From contig JAJZVL010000009.1 of NCBI GenBank assembly GCA_021845725.1, positions 878-64,877 on the forward strand: a DNA stretch of 64,000 nucleotides. The letters run 5' to 3'. Below the pieces are notes generated by a model. It was not told the DNA's origin and searched no databases. It was given only the letters and a program-made list of their open reading frames with translations. This DNA comes from Actinomycetes bacterium (GTDB lineage Bacteria; Actinomycetota; Acidimicrobiia; Acidimicrobiales; RAAP-2). The translations under genes were made by a program, and so were the position numbers. Positions 28,101 through 36,636 of this stretch are shown piece by piece (position 1 is the stretch's first letter; each line of letters opens with the position of its first letter).

Positions 28101-30451
28101 GGCTGCCTCTTGGCGTGCGAGAGCGGGCGCACGTCGAGCGGTCCGATCGGCAGCGGGCGTGCCGCACCGCCGGCGGCCCGCGACCAGTGCTCGACGTGCC
28201 AGCCTCGGCGCCTGGCGATCGCCGCGAGACGCGATTCGGGGTTGACGGCGACGGGGAAGCCGACCGCCTCGAGCATCGCGAGGTCGCTCGCAGAGTCCGC
28301 GTACGCGACCGACTCTTTCAGCTCGAGACCGTGCGCATCGGCATATTCGGCGAGGAGCTGCGCGCGTGCCTCGCCGATGGGTGGGAGCTCGTCCAGCCTC
28401 CCGGTGAAGCGTCCTTTGGACTGGGCCATGTGGGCGCAGACGATGTCGTCGAAGAGTGGGCGTAGGGGAGCGATCACGAAGTCGAGCGCCCCGGTGATGA
28501 GCAGCGTGCGGTGGCCGAGCCTTCTGTGCTCGCGGACCCTCGCGATCCCGGCGGGAAACGCGCGTGGGAGGAGCTGGCGGTGGAACAGCTCCCACGCGTC
28601 CTCCTCGAGCTGGGCGACCGGGGCACCGTCGTAACGACGGTAGAAGAGTCGGAGGAAGTCGCCACGATCTCGCCGGTCGAGGGCGAGGAGCGCTGGGCCC
28701 TGGGCGAGCAGCTCTCCGACGAGCTTCGGGCGCCGCGCTGCGGAGAGGTGGCGCGAGGCCAGCCACGCATAGCTGTCGACGACGTTCGCAGCGATGAGCG
28801 TGTGCTCGAGGTCGAACGCAGCCAAGTGACGGTCCTGGGAGAGGATCGCCCGGCGGGCGCGCTCGGGACGGCTGGCGAGCATGGGGCGCGCGGGGGTGGT
28901 CTTGACGCGGGCGTGCGCGACCACCGAAGGCAGGTGGATGTCGTGGACGTAGTGGTCCCAGTCGATGACCGAGGGGTCGAAGCAGAAGGTCTCGCGGTCG
29001 TGATCGTCGAGGTTGCGCCACATCTCGAGAAGACGGTCGACCCGGTAGCGCGCCTCGGTCTCGGTGTACGCGCCGTAGAGCTCGACGTAGCCGAGGGCGC
29101 GCTTTGCGAGCGTGTTGCGCTCCTCGACGGTGGCAGAGAAGGACGCCTGCCTGCCGCGCAGAGGGAGGGCCCTCAGCACCCGTTCCGCCGCATCCATGGC
29201 TCTCGTCGCGTGCTGGAGCTGACGCTGCACGCGACCTCGGCCCGGGAACGACCACTCGGGAAGGCTGATCGGCTGGCCACGGTCGTCGTAGATCGGGTGC
29301 AGCGCGAACCACTCTTGGATCAGCTCGACGAGCCTGCCGTAGCGCAGCGGGTTGGCGACCCCGGACGCGACGTGGTAAACGGCAGGGCTTTCGGGCGCCG
29401 TCGCTGCGGCGATCGCCAAGATGGCAGCCACCACCATGTCCACGGGGATGACGTCGACCACGCCTTCGGGTACTCCGGGGAATTCCCGTAGCAGCCCGCG
29501 GGCGAAAGAGATGATGATCGGCTCGGCCATGCGAAAGCCGCGGATCCACCCCGGCAGCGGCTCGGCGAGTGCCGACTCGATGATGGACGGCCGGACGATG
29601 CTGAGCGGCACTTCGACGTTCTCGATGAGCGCTCGCTCCCCCATCGCCTTCGTGAAGGGGTACGCGTCGGGCCAGCCGAGGGACCGGGCGCGCGCGGTGC
29701 CCGCGTCGACGAGGCGGTCCGTGACCCACTCGTCGCGCAGCCGCTCGGCGCGTGCGGCAAGGAGATGCTCACCCGCGGCGCCAAGCTCCTCGCGAGCCTT
29801 CTTCGAGAACGTGGCAAGGGTGTCGGGGCGCCGTGATCGGTCTTCGAGGTCCTGACGCAGCCGGCGGGCGTGAGCCACTTCTGCGCGCCAGTCGACGTCG
29901 AGCGAGAAGCGGTTGGCGCTGAGGAGCTCTTCTCTTGCCTCTCCGTGGTGGGTGCCCGCGACGTACGCGGTGGAGACGGCGATCAGATGGACCGGCGCCG
30001 CCTGCCCTGCCTCGGCGCGGGCCGACGCGAGCGTGGTTGCCACCCGCGAGGGCCCGAGCAGGTTGATCTCGACGGCCTGGTCCAGCGGAGCATCGAAGCT
30101 GACCGTGGCTGCCGAGTGCACGACGACGTCGCACGAGGCGAGAAGGCGGTGCCCCTCGGCGTCCAGGCCGAGGCCGTCGCGGCTCACGTCTCCTGCGACG
30201 GCGACCAGCCGGTCAGCCATCTGGTCGAACCCGTCGCCGAGCTCGTCTCGGAGCCGGTCGAAGCAGTCGTTGCGGAGGATCTCGCGTACCGCGCGCTCGC
30301 GCGCGTTGGCCCTCCGGCCCGGGCGCACGAGCGCCACGACCTCGGCGCCAGGCACGGTGCGCAGGATCCGCTCGATGAGTGCGGTACCGAGGAAACCGGT
30401 CCCACCGGTGACGAAGAACCGCTTGCCCGCGAGCCCAGCAGGGATCGGCAT
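28097..30451 (-). CDS. Fatty-acyl-reductase-like SDR fused to HAD-IB phosphatase
   Basis: 784 residues with two catalytic modules. Residues 1-about 400 are an extended SDR of the male-sterility/acyl-CoA reductase type: NAD(P) motif FVTGGTGFLGTALIERIL, VVVHSAATVSFD, VSTAYVAG and the active-site YPFTKAMGE (YxxxK). From about 535 a HAD-superfamily IB hydrolase follows: AFDLEHTLIAANVV (motif I), LLITGALDFV (motif II) and YADSASDLAMLEAVGFPVAVNPE (motif IV). Motif I reads DLE where most HAD enzymes have DxD. The fusion suggests reduction of an activated acyl group and dephosphorylation of an intermediate in one protein. First gene of a five-gene overlapping operon; the TetR operators lie in its promoter. 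Confidence 0.88.
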   Translation of the reverse strand: MPIPAGLAGKRFFVTGGTGFLGTALIERILRTVPGAEVVALVRPGRRANARERAVREILRNDCFDRLRDELGDGFDQMADRLVAVAGDVSRDGLGLDAEGHRLLASCDVVVHSAATVSFDAPLDQAVEINLLGPSRVATTLASARAEAGQAAPVHLIAVSTAYVAGTHHGEAREELLSANRFSLDVDWRAEVAHARRLRQDLEDRSRRPDTLATFSKKAREELGAAGEHLLAARAERLRDEWVTDRLVDAGTARARSLGWPDAYPFTKAMGERALIENVEVPLSIVRPSIIESALAEPLPGWIRGFRMAEPIIISFARGLLREFPGVPEGVVDVIPVDMVVAAILAIAAATAPESPAVYHVASGVANPLRYGRLVELIQEWFALHPIYDDRGQPISLPEWSFPGRGRVQRQLQHATRAMDAAERVLRALPLRGRQASFSATVEERNTLAKRALGYVELYGAYTETEARYRVDRLLEMWRNLDDHDRETFCFDPSVIDWDHYVHDIHLPSVVAHARVKTTPARPMLASRPERARRAILSQDRHLAAFDLEHTLIAANVVDSYAWLASRHLSAARRPKLVGELLAQGPALLALDRRDRGDFLRLFYRRYDGAPVAQLEEDAWELFHRQLLPRAFPAGIARVREHRRLGHRTLLITGALDFVIAPLRPLFDDIVCAHMAQSKGRFTGRLDELPPIGEARAQLLAEYADAHGLELKESVAYADSASDLAMLEAVGFPVAVNPESRLAAIARRRGWHVEHWSRAAGGAARPLPIGPLDVRPLSHAKRQP

Positions 30452-30460
30452 TGCACTGGT

Positions 30461-30498
30461 CTACCACCTGGTAGGCGCTGTTGTCTACCGAGTGGTAG
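30461..30498. promoter_or_regulatory. Paired palindromic operators between lipid operon and TetR gene
   Basis: Two matching 14-bp palindromes, CTACCACCTGGTAG at 30461-30474 and CTACCGAGTGGTAG at 30485-30498, each flanked by gt and gg, with centres 24 bp apart. They fill the gap between divergent genes and are the obvious sites for the adjacent TetR repressor, controlling both its own gene and the acyl-reductase operon. Confidence 0.75.
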
Positions 30499-30527
30499 GG
30501 ATGGGCTAGCCTTCGGAGGTGCCCACC

Positions 30528-31121
30528 GTGGCGCGCATCTCGACGCGCGAACGCATCCTCGACGCGGCGCTGACGGCGTGGGGGACCCGTGGCTACGAGG
30601 CCACGTCGCTCGACGCGCTGGCTGCCGATCTGGGGATCACGAAGCAGTCGATCCTCTACTGGTTCCCGAGCAAGGAGGCGCTCCTCGATGCGTTGATCGC
30701 CCGCAGCGCGGAGGAGCTTGCCGGAGCGATGGAGACCGGGCTCGATGGCGCGGCAGACGGATGGGCGAAGGTGGAGGCCGTCGTCCGCTCGGTCTTCCGG
30801 CTCGCGTCGCGCCGCCCTCAGCTGCTTGGTCTCGTCCGCGAGGTGTCCCGCCTGGGCCCTCCCGCCTCGACGCGTATGACCGTCGAGCTCCAGCCCCTGC
30901 TGCGCCGAGCGGCGGACTTCCTCGAAGCGGAGATGGACGCAGGGCACATGCGGCGGCATGATCCGAACCTGCTGCTGCTCGCGATCTACTCGACGGTGAT
31001 CGGGATGGTGACGGAGGTCGACGTGCTACGAGCACTCGGAGAGGAGCCTACGGCGAGATCGCTCGTTCGCCGCCGTGCCGACGTCCTGCAGTTGCTGCGC
31101 TCGGCGCTCGTGACCAGCTGA
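30528..31121 (+). CDS. TetR-family repressor
   Basis: About 197 residues. N-terminal TetR HTH (STRERILDAALTAWGTRGYEATSLDALAADLGITKQSILYWFPSKEALLDAL region, residues 5-57) followed by an all-helical ligand domain. GTG 30528 is preferred because GGAGG lies 8 nt upstream; GTG 30519 would overlap that site. Divergent from the lipid operon, with paired palindromes between them, so local repression relieved by a fatty-acyl-type ligand is likely by family precedent. Ligand unknown. Confidence 0.88.
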   Translation: MARISTRERILDAALTAWGTRGYEATSLDALAADLGITKQSILYWFPSKEALLDALIARSAEELAGAMETGLDGAADGWAKVEAVVRSVFRLASRRPQLLGLVREVSRLGPPASTRMTVELQPLLRRAADFLEAEMDAGHMRRHDPNLLLLAIYSTVIGMVTEVDVLRALGEEPTARSLVRRRADVLQLLRSALVTS

Positions 31122-31156
31122 GGGCGGCCCGCGTTCGACGCCGAGACGCCAGCCGC

Positions 31157-31936
31157 TCAGTTGTTCGGCGGAGCAACCTTCTTCTTCGGTGGAGACTTCG
31201 GCGTGTAGCGCTTGTTCGCTGCGGGTGGCTTTCGCGTTGTGGACATGGTCGCTTCTTTTCCCTTCCGCCCGCGCGGAGCGCTTGCCCGGGCTCGGCGCGT
31301 CGTACCACGCGGCGGCGGCGCCACCCAGCCTGTCATCGCCGTCCTGGCCGTGGGCGATCCGTACTTCTGCGTCCGCCATGCCCGCAGCATGATCCAGCCC
31401 CCCGCGACGCCGTAGGGAACGAGCACGAGCAAGGAGCCGAATGCCAGGCCCGTCATCACGATCGTGAAGGCGAGCGGCGCCCGGCGCCTGATCAGCACGG
31501 TGACGTAGATGGCGATGGCAAGGACCAGCGACACGATGAGCGGAAGCACGTAGTGGCTCGCGGAGTAGATGCCATCGCATGAGCTCGTCGACGCCACGTA
31601 GTGGAGGTCCGTGATCCCGAGGACCGGGCTGCACGTCTTGCCGTTGGGCTTGACCGTCGTGACGACAGAGGTCTTGGACACCATGTAGGGCACGTTGGCG
31701 TAGATGGCCAACGCGATCCCCAACAGGGACGCCGCGATGCCGATCTTCCTCTCGGTCGGGTCGACACCAACGATGAGCGCCCGCTTCTCCTCGTCGGTCA
31801 TGCGAGAGAAGTCGACATGTTCGTCGCGGGCGGTCTTCGGGGCTGGCGGCCGGAGGAAGATCTGGGAAATCCGCTCCCACACGGTCGGCTGGCCGAAGTT
31901 GCCCGATGTGGTTGGTTCTGTGGCGCCTGGCGGCAT
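31157..31936 (-). CDS. Four-helix membrane protein with basic tail, function unknown
   Basis: 259 residues. Cytoplasmic N-terminus of about 65 residues (with DFSRMTDEEKRALIVGVDPTERKIG), then a membrane helix at about 66-85, an extracellular loop with two Cys (KTCSPVLG and SSCDGI, possible disulfide), three further helices (about 125-190), and a Lys/Arg/Pro-rich tail (ANKRYTPKSPPKKK). This layout recurs in actinobacterial proteins of unknown role. Convergent with the TetR gene. Confidence 0.65.
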   Translation of the reverse strand: MPPGATEPTTSGNFGQPTVWERISQIFLRPPAPKTARDEHVDFSRMTDEEKRALIVGVDPTERKIGIAASLLGIALAIYANVPYMVSKTSVVTTVKPNGKTCSPVLGITDLHYVASTSSCDGIYSASHYVLPLIVSLVLAIAIYVTVLIRRRAPLAFTIVMTGLAFGSLLVLVPYGVAGGWIMLRAWRTQKYGSPTARTAMTGWVAPPPRGTTRRARASAPRGRKGKEATMSTTRKPPAANKRYTPKSPPKKKVAPPNN

Positions 31937-31980
31937 ACGTCCGACAGGCTACCTGTCAGGATCGCCCGCAGCCGTCGGGG

Positions 31981-32022
31981 TGCCAGCCGCAGCCAGCCGT
32001 CGCGCTGCCAGCCGCAGCCAGC
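31981..32022 (+). repeat. Two direct 17-bp repeats upstream of tRNA-Val
   Basis: tgccagccgcagccagc occurs at 31981-31997 and again at 32006-32022, offset by 25 nt, in the 177-bp gap before the tRNA gene. It could be simple expansion or a protein-binding repeat. Confidence 0.6.
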
Positions 32023-32113
32023 GGGCGCTCCCCGGCGGGAGGGAAGGGAGCAGCTGGCAGCCCCCCCGGCCGCGCTATGGTCGTCGTGCCGCTGGCGGCA
32101 CCAGCGTGCTTCC

Positions 32114-32190
32114 GGGCGCTTAGCTCAGTTGGTTAGAGCGCAGCCTTCACACGGCTGAGGTCGGAGGTTCGAGTCCTCTAGCGCCCACCA
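32114..32190 (+). tRNA. tRNA-Val(CAC), CCA encoded, integration target
   Basis: A full cloverleaf: acceptor GGGCGCT/AGCGCCC (32114-32120 and 32180-32186), D-stem GCTC/GAGC, anticodon stem CAGCC/GGCTG around loop TTCACAC with anticodon CAC at 32148-32150, T-arm GGAGG-TTCGAGT-CCTCT. Discriminator A is 32187 and CCA follows in the DNA (32188-32190). The anticodon CAC reads GUG (Val). The 3' half is overlapped on the opposite strand by the end of the serine recombinase ORF, and the 3' end starts the 18-bp repeat found again at 39589. Confidence 0.95.
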
Positions 32191-33706
32191 CATCGCCGTA
32201 TTCGAACTTCGGCGAAGAGAAGAGCAGGTCGAAGGGCTCTTTGTAGGCGGCCTCGGCCACGTGTCCGTTGCGCACATGAACCTCGTCAAGCACGGCGGCG
32301 TTGAGGAGTCTCCTCGTCCGGTCGCTGCCGCGCCGGTAGGCGGTGGCGCAGCGCGTCGAGAACCGGAGGGCGAGGTCCATGACCTCCCGCCAGTCGTCGA
32401 GGCTGGCGTCGAGGGTTTCCTGGCGGGAGTCGATGGCCCGTAGCTCGGCGCCGATGCGTTCTTGCTCGCGTCGGAGCATGGTGACATCGATGGCGTTGGC
32501 GTAGTACGCCTCCATCAGTTTGAAGCGCTCGGCCTCGGCATGCTCGCGGCGGTGGGCCAGCAGCTCGCGCTCAGCGGTGTTGTCCTCGTGGTGGGTGGCC
32601 ACCTCGGTGGCGATCGCTTCTCGAAGGCCCTCGGCCCAGTCGTCTGGCACTTCGATGCGCGCGTAGAGGTCCTCGACTTCGGCTTCGAGCTGGTCGGCGG
32701 CGACGTAGCGCTCCTGGCAGCCCGTGCCGTTGCGGCGGTCTTTCTGCCCGAGACAGTAGAAGTACGTGTACGTGCCCTTCGAGTGCTGGATCGAAAGCCG
32801 CCGCCCGCACACCCCGCACACGAGGACGCCCTTCAGGTAGTGATGGTGCCGGCGCTCGCGCGTCCCTCGTATGGCCCGGGCAGCCAGCAACTCCTGGACC
32901 TTGTCGAAGGTGGCACGATCGACGAGCGGCTCGTGGCTGCCCTCGTACTCGACGCCGTCCCAATCGACGACGCCGACGTAGGCCCGATGCCCGAGCAGAC
33001 GGGCGAGACCCGAGACGGTGAGTGCCTTGGCCGGGTAGTGCCCATTCCGGCCCCGGTTGCGAAGCCCGCGATGGGCCATCTCCTGGGCCAGGCGCTCGAC
33101 CGTCCATTCGCCGGTGGCGTACAGCTCGAAGGCCGCCCGGACCAGCGGGGCGCGTTCGGGATCGGGGACGATGTGGGCAACCTGGCGACCGCCGATGGGC
33201 TCGCGGACGTTCAGGTAACCCAGGGGCGCCTTGTGCGGGTAGCCACCGAGCTTGGCCTTCTGGCCCATGCCCTTTCTGACCTCGTTCGCCAGGTTGGCCG
33301 AGTAGAACTCGGCCATGAGGGCGTGGATGCCCTCGACCAACCTTCCCGAGGCGGTCTCGTCGAGGTTCTCGGTCACCGACACGAGCGCAACGCCGCGCCG
33401 GCGCAAGAGTGCCCGAATGGCGACATGATCCTCCATGTTCCGTGCCAGCCGGTCGATCTTGTGGACGACGACCGCCTCGACGTCGCTCTCCTCGCCGATC
33501 CGCGTCAGCATCGCTCGCAGTTGCGGCCGGTCGGCCGTCCGCGCCGACTCGCCCTTGCCGACGTACTCGTCGAGGAGCTCCCAGCCCTCGTCGCGGATGC
33601 GCCGGACGCACGCTTCGCGTTGGGCGGCGATGGAGAAGCCGTCCTCGGTGAGGTCCTTCTCGGCCTGTTCCTTGGTCGAGACCCGCAGGTAGATCACACA
33701 GCGCAC
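32147..33706 (-). CDS. Large serine recombinase / integrase
   Basis: 519 residues. Resolvase domain at about 1-150 with catalytic Ser10 in YLRVSTKEQAEKD and KIDRLARN; recombinase domain at about 165-290; zinc ribbon with GVLVCGVCGRRLS and a later Cys; C-terminal coiled coil (about 365-445). This is the architecture of large serine integrases. The last ~12 codons (GARGLEPPTSAV) are the antisense of the tRNA-Val gene, and the TGA stop (32149-32147) overlaps the tRNA anticodon loop. The native C-terminus is therefore replaced or extended by host tRNA sequence at the junction. It presumably inserted the element to its right. Confidence 0.92.
   Translation of the reverse strand: MRCVIYLRVSTKEQAEKDLTEDGFSIAAQREACVRRIRDEGWELLDEYVGKGESARTADRPQLRAMLTRIGEESDVEAVVVHKIDRLARNMEDHVAIRALLRRRGVALVSVTENLDETASGRLVEGIHALMAEFYSANLANEVRKGMGQKAKLGGYPHKAPLGYLNVREPIGGRQVAHIVPDPERAPLVRAAFELYATGEWTVERLAQEMAHRGLRNRGRNGHYPAKALTVSGLARLLGHRAYVGVVDWDGVEYEGSHEPLVDRATFDKVQELLAARAIRGTRERRHHHYLKGVLVCGVCGRRLSIQHSKGTYTYFYCLGQKDRRNGTGCQERYVAADQLEAEVEDLYARIEVPDDWAEGLREAIATEVATHHEDNTAERELLAHRREHAEAERFKLMEAYYANAIDVTMLRREQERIGAELRAIDSRQETLDASLDDWREVMDLALRFSTRCATAYRRGSDRTRRLLNAAVLDEVHVRNGHVAEAAYKEPFDLLFSSPKFEYGDVVGARGLEPPTSAV
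32183..32200 (+). repeat. Left junction repeat (putative attL core)
   Basis: gcccaccacatcgccgta includes the last bases and CCA of tRNA-Val. Identical at 39589-39606. The following bases, ttcgaa (32201-32206), extend a second match (18 of 20 from 32187) to 42727-42746. Confidence 0.7.
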
Positions 33707-34178
33707 CGGCCACCTCCTCTGCTAATCGGTCCATGAGACCTCTTTCCGCCCGGAAGGGCAAGGCCCTCGGCCCTCACCTCCAGGGCGAGGATGACGATCG
33801 CCCGCGCGTAGGGCCCGAATGCTTCGAGTGGGGGGACCAGACGTGTGGTCCCGCCATCCGCGAGGTCGTGGTGGGACCTCGATGCGGGGAGTCCCGCGAC
33901 CGGGACCTGCCTCCTGCGTTGTGGTTGTGCACCTCGCGGATGATGATGGACTTCCGAGCCCGGTTCTCCCGCCTGCTGGACCTCGGCCCGAGTCCGCTTG
34001 CGAGCATCTCGCGGGTGGTGGGGTGGGTTCCCCGCGTGTGGGGGACCGCCGACCCGGCCGCCACCCGGACCTCGCGGATGGCGGGGGACCACCGCGGCGC
34101 CCGACCCGGCGCCCTCGTGCTCGACCGTGCCCCGGCGCCCCCGGCGCCGTGGCTGGGTTTCCCGCCCTGATGCCCCGC
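33707..34178. repeat. 472-bp intergenic region with inverted copies of ATCCGCGAGGT
   Basis: No convincing gene. The 11-mer ATCCGCGAGGT or its complement occurs at about 33857 (+), 33936 (-) and 34069 (-), each in a G/C-rich context with short flanking inverted repeats such as GGTCCC/GGGACC around the first copy. The outer copies share a longer match (cccgccatccgcgaggtc, inverted). A further copy pair lies at 35954-35984. Spacing and both orientations suggest protein-binding sites or structured single-stranded DNA/RNA of the mobile element. Confidence 0.5.
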
Positions 34179-35843
34179 TCATCGGCGGTCCCAGAGACGG
34201 GTTCGGCGGGAAGCGATCCGTTCGAGCGATTCGGCCAGAGTCGGCGGGAGCACCGGCGCGTCGACCAGGCGAACGAGCGCCCCGCTGCAGCACCGGCAGG
34301 CGAGCACGTGGTAGCTGCGGCCGGGCGGTTCCTCGTCGTTGCGGGGCACGGCGCAGGTTGGGCAGACAAGCAGGTGCTCAGCGTCGTGGGCGGCCTCGAG
34401 CTCCGCCCGTTCGGTTCGCAGGCGTCGGTGGAGCGGGAGGTCCCGGAGCGCCCGGGCCACGGCCGCCGAGCGCCGCCGCTCGTGCTCGGCCATCGCCTCG
34501 TCCACGACAGCCCGGCCGTCGATCGGCGATCCCGGCTGGAGGTCCCGATCATCGACGAGCGCGCCGGCGGCCAGCGCGGCAGCCGGCCGGCACAGCCGCG
34601 GGTCGGCGGAGCGGACCGCCTCGTTGCCCGAGAGCAGCACGTCGGCCTGGGCGCTCCAGCACTGCCGGTAGAGGGCACGCCAGGCGCTGACGACCGCCGA
34701 CGGTGCCGGCGTGCCGGCCCAGGTCCTCGCCTCCGCCCACCAGGTGGCGGTCTGCTCCACGAGGGCAAGGTGCTCCAAGCCCCACTGCTCCCTGGGGTTG
34801 AGCACGCTGAGCGGCCCGGCGAAGAGGTAGCGGATCACCGCCGCCGCCTCCTCGTCGCCGATGGCGTCGGCCAGCGCGTGGGCGTTGCGGTGGAGGTTGT
34901 GGACCAGCTGGCGCCGCCGGTGCTCGTCGTGGCGGCGCTGGGCCACCTCGACGCGTGCCACCACTTGGCGGTACTGGCGCACGTCGGGCGAGATCAGCTG
35001 GGACAGCGTGCTCGGTGCGTCGCCCACGGCTTGGCGCCACACGGGCGCAACGACGGCGTCCTCGGGCGAAGTCACGGCCGCACACGCCGCCACCAGCTCG
35101 TCGTAGTGGGCGGGGTTGTCACTCGGGTAGATCGAGGGCCGGGGCCGGTCCTTCTCGACGCCGGCCAAGAACCGGTTCACCCGCGCCTCCGAGGTCGTCA
35201 CCAGCAGCAGCGCCGGACAGCACGGATGGCGGTCCCACCAGATCGTGTCGGTGCAGTAGCTGCGGTGCCGGGCGACCTTGGCCCGCAGGCGCGCCTGGTC
35301 CATGGTGGCGAAGTCCACCTCCACGAACGCCCCGGCCGCGCCGTCTTGGCCGTCGACGTCGAGGTGGACCTCGGCGTAGGCGTCGGGGCGGATGCGCCCG
35401 GTGCCCCGATAGCCCGACCAGTCCTCCCAGGCATCCTCGTCTCGGCGCCACTCGCTGAGCGTGAGACCGACGCTCGGGCCGATATCGCACAGGGCGACGT
35501 AGAGGCCGGCGATTGCCGCGGTGTGGCGGAGGAACAGCGGGTTCGGCGTGCCCTTCCCCGGAGCGGGCGAGGTGCCCTCGACCAGGCGCGCGCCGGCCCG
35601 GGTCAGCCACCAGTAGAACGGCGCCGAGCCCGACGCCGCGTACGGGCGGGTCCGATCGACGAGCGAGCGATCCCGCAACCGGGTGAGGCGATAGTCGATG
35701 GTCCGCTCCGGACGCTCGGTCAGCATGATGAGCTGTGGCGTGGTGAGCACCCGGTGGAGCTGGAGCAGTCCGAGGATGTCGTGGTCGATGGCGCAGAGTC
35801 GATCGATCCTCGTCCTCGTCGCTACGCTGCGGCCCCCGTTCAT
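34179..35843 (-). CDS. Replication-relaxation family protein of mobile element
   Basis: 554 residues. The N-terminal ~230 residues match the replication-relaxation family found on actinobacterial plasmids and integrative elements: winged-helix start (IDHDILGLLQLHRVLTTPQLIMLT, RTIDYRLTRLRDRSLVDR) followed by a nuclease-like beta region with RIRPDAYAEVHLDVDG and FVEVDFATMDQARLRAKVARH, which may carry the D...E.D residues of a restriction-endonuclease-like core. The C-terminal part is helical and ends in a zinc-ribbon-like CPTCAVPRNDE with ACRCCSGAL. Exact role unproven; supports the element being plasmid- or ICE-derived. Confidence 0.78.
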   Translation of the reverse strand: MNGGRSVATRTRIDRLCAIDHDILGLLQLHRVLTTPQLIMLTERPERTIDYRLTRLRDRSLVDRTRPYAASGSAPFYWWLTRAGARLVEGTSPAPGKGTPNPLFLRHTAAIAGLYVALCDIGPSVGLTLSEWRRDEDAWEDWSGYRGTGRIRPDAYAEVHLDVDGQDGAAGAFVEVDFATMDQARLRAKVARHRSYCTDTIWWDRHPCCPALLLVTTSEARVNRFLAGVEKDRPRPSIYPSDNPAHYDELVAACAAVTSPEDAVVAPVWRQAVGDAPSTLSQLISPDVRQYRQVVARVEVAQRRHDEHRRRQLVHNLHRNAHALADAIGDEEAAAVIRYLFAGPLSVLNPREQWGLEHLALVEQTATWWAEARTWAGTPAPSAVVSAWRALYRQCWSAQADVLLSGNEAVRSADPRLCRPAAALAAGALVDDRDLQPGSPIDGRAVVDEAMAEHERRRSAAVARALRDLPLHRRLRTERAELEAAHDAEHLLVCPTCAVPRNDEEPPGRSYHVLACRCCSGALVRLVDAPVLPPTLAESLERIASRRTRLWDRR

Positions 35844-36489
35844 CGCCGCCCGCCGAGTAGGCGGTGAAGCTTGACTGCCAACCTTCCCCTACAGTCGGGG
35901 TCTCGGCCAACCGCCCGACTGCTGGCCTGAGCGGCGTCTTTGCGCCCGCGAGGCTCGCGGATCGGAGGTAGGGCGATCCGCGAGGTCCCCCGCTTCCGAC
36001 TGGTCCGGGACCTCCCCGGGCAGGGCACTCGCTCCCGACCATCGGGTCCACCACGGCGGTGGGCTCGACAGTGCCGGGCGGCAGTGTGCTGGTGGCATCG
36101 GGGAGCGTGGCAACGGTGTCGCATGGACCTCCTCGGACGACGACCTCCATAGAAGAACAGGGGGGAATGCGCCGAAAACCAACGAAATCGCTGAAACAGT
36201 CGCCTGACCAGCAGCTCCGCACGTGGGGACTGGAGCGGGCTGAGGTGGCCGCCGTTCGGCGGCGCGGGCGCGGCAGGGCGCGGGCGGTCGACCGGTGTCA
36301 TCGGGGAGTTCAGGTTCGTCATGGGCTGGCCCACGACCGGACAAGCGCGCCAGGGAGCGGAGATGAGACCTCGATCCGCCCGCGATGTCAAGGGGTTTCG
36401 CAAAAAATCTTCCCCTTGCCCTTGAAGCGCACCCGTGGAGGGTGTAGATTTCGTTACATATCGGTGCGTTGTTCTGCAGGGTACCGACG
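35844..36489. other. Noncoding leader region of the element with an 11-bp hairpin
   Basis: About 650 bp between the replication-relaxation gene and the riboswitch, without a supported gene. ctcgcggatcg at 35954-35964 pairs with cgatccgcgag at 35974-35984 (9-nt loop), containing the same ATCCGCGAG word repeated near the integrase. The promoter for the riboswitch transcript must lie toward the right end; TTTCGCAAAAAATC near 36398 is the only AT-rich spot. Confidence 0.45.
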
Positions 36490-36556
36490 AAAAGGCAAAC
36501 CCTCCGCGACGAGGGGACGCAAAGTCACGGGGCTCCCTGAGCCAGCCGGACTGCCC
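36490..36556 (+). ncRNA. Cyclic di-GMP-I (GEMM-I) riboswitch
   Basis: The conserved GEMM-I core is present in order: GGCAAACC at 36494-36501, the P1b hairpin CCCTC/GAGGG, GGGACGCAAAG at 36514-36524, a second hairpin GGCTC-CCT-GAGCC (36531-36543), and the closing AGCCGGACTGCC (36544-36555), whose TGCC pairs with the initial GGCA. This matches the c-di-GMP-binding aptamer (Rfam RF01051 family). It precedes the short ORF and the lysozyme-like gene on the same strand, so these are probably switched by c-di-GMP. Expression platform not evident. Confidence 0.88.
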
Positions 36557-36636
36557 ATTTGGATGGCTCATGCTGTCCTCCTTCCGCAGTTCTTCGCAGT
36601 GCGTCATCGAGTCCCAACGAGAGGGGATGACGACGC

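Noticed and set aside
28101-29729. Long upstream extension of the zinc dehydrogenase frame
   Set aside because: It overlaps the acyl-reductase-HAD gene in another frame; the GTGA overlap and first dehydrogenase strand start at 28100.
33774-34293. Several overlapping ORFs in the repeat region right of the integrase
   Set aside because: They come from GC-rich inverted repeats, differ in every frame, and show no family motif or ribosome binding site.
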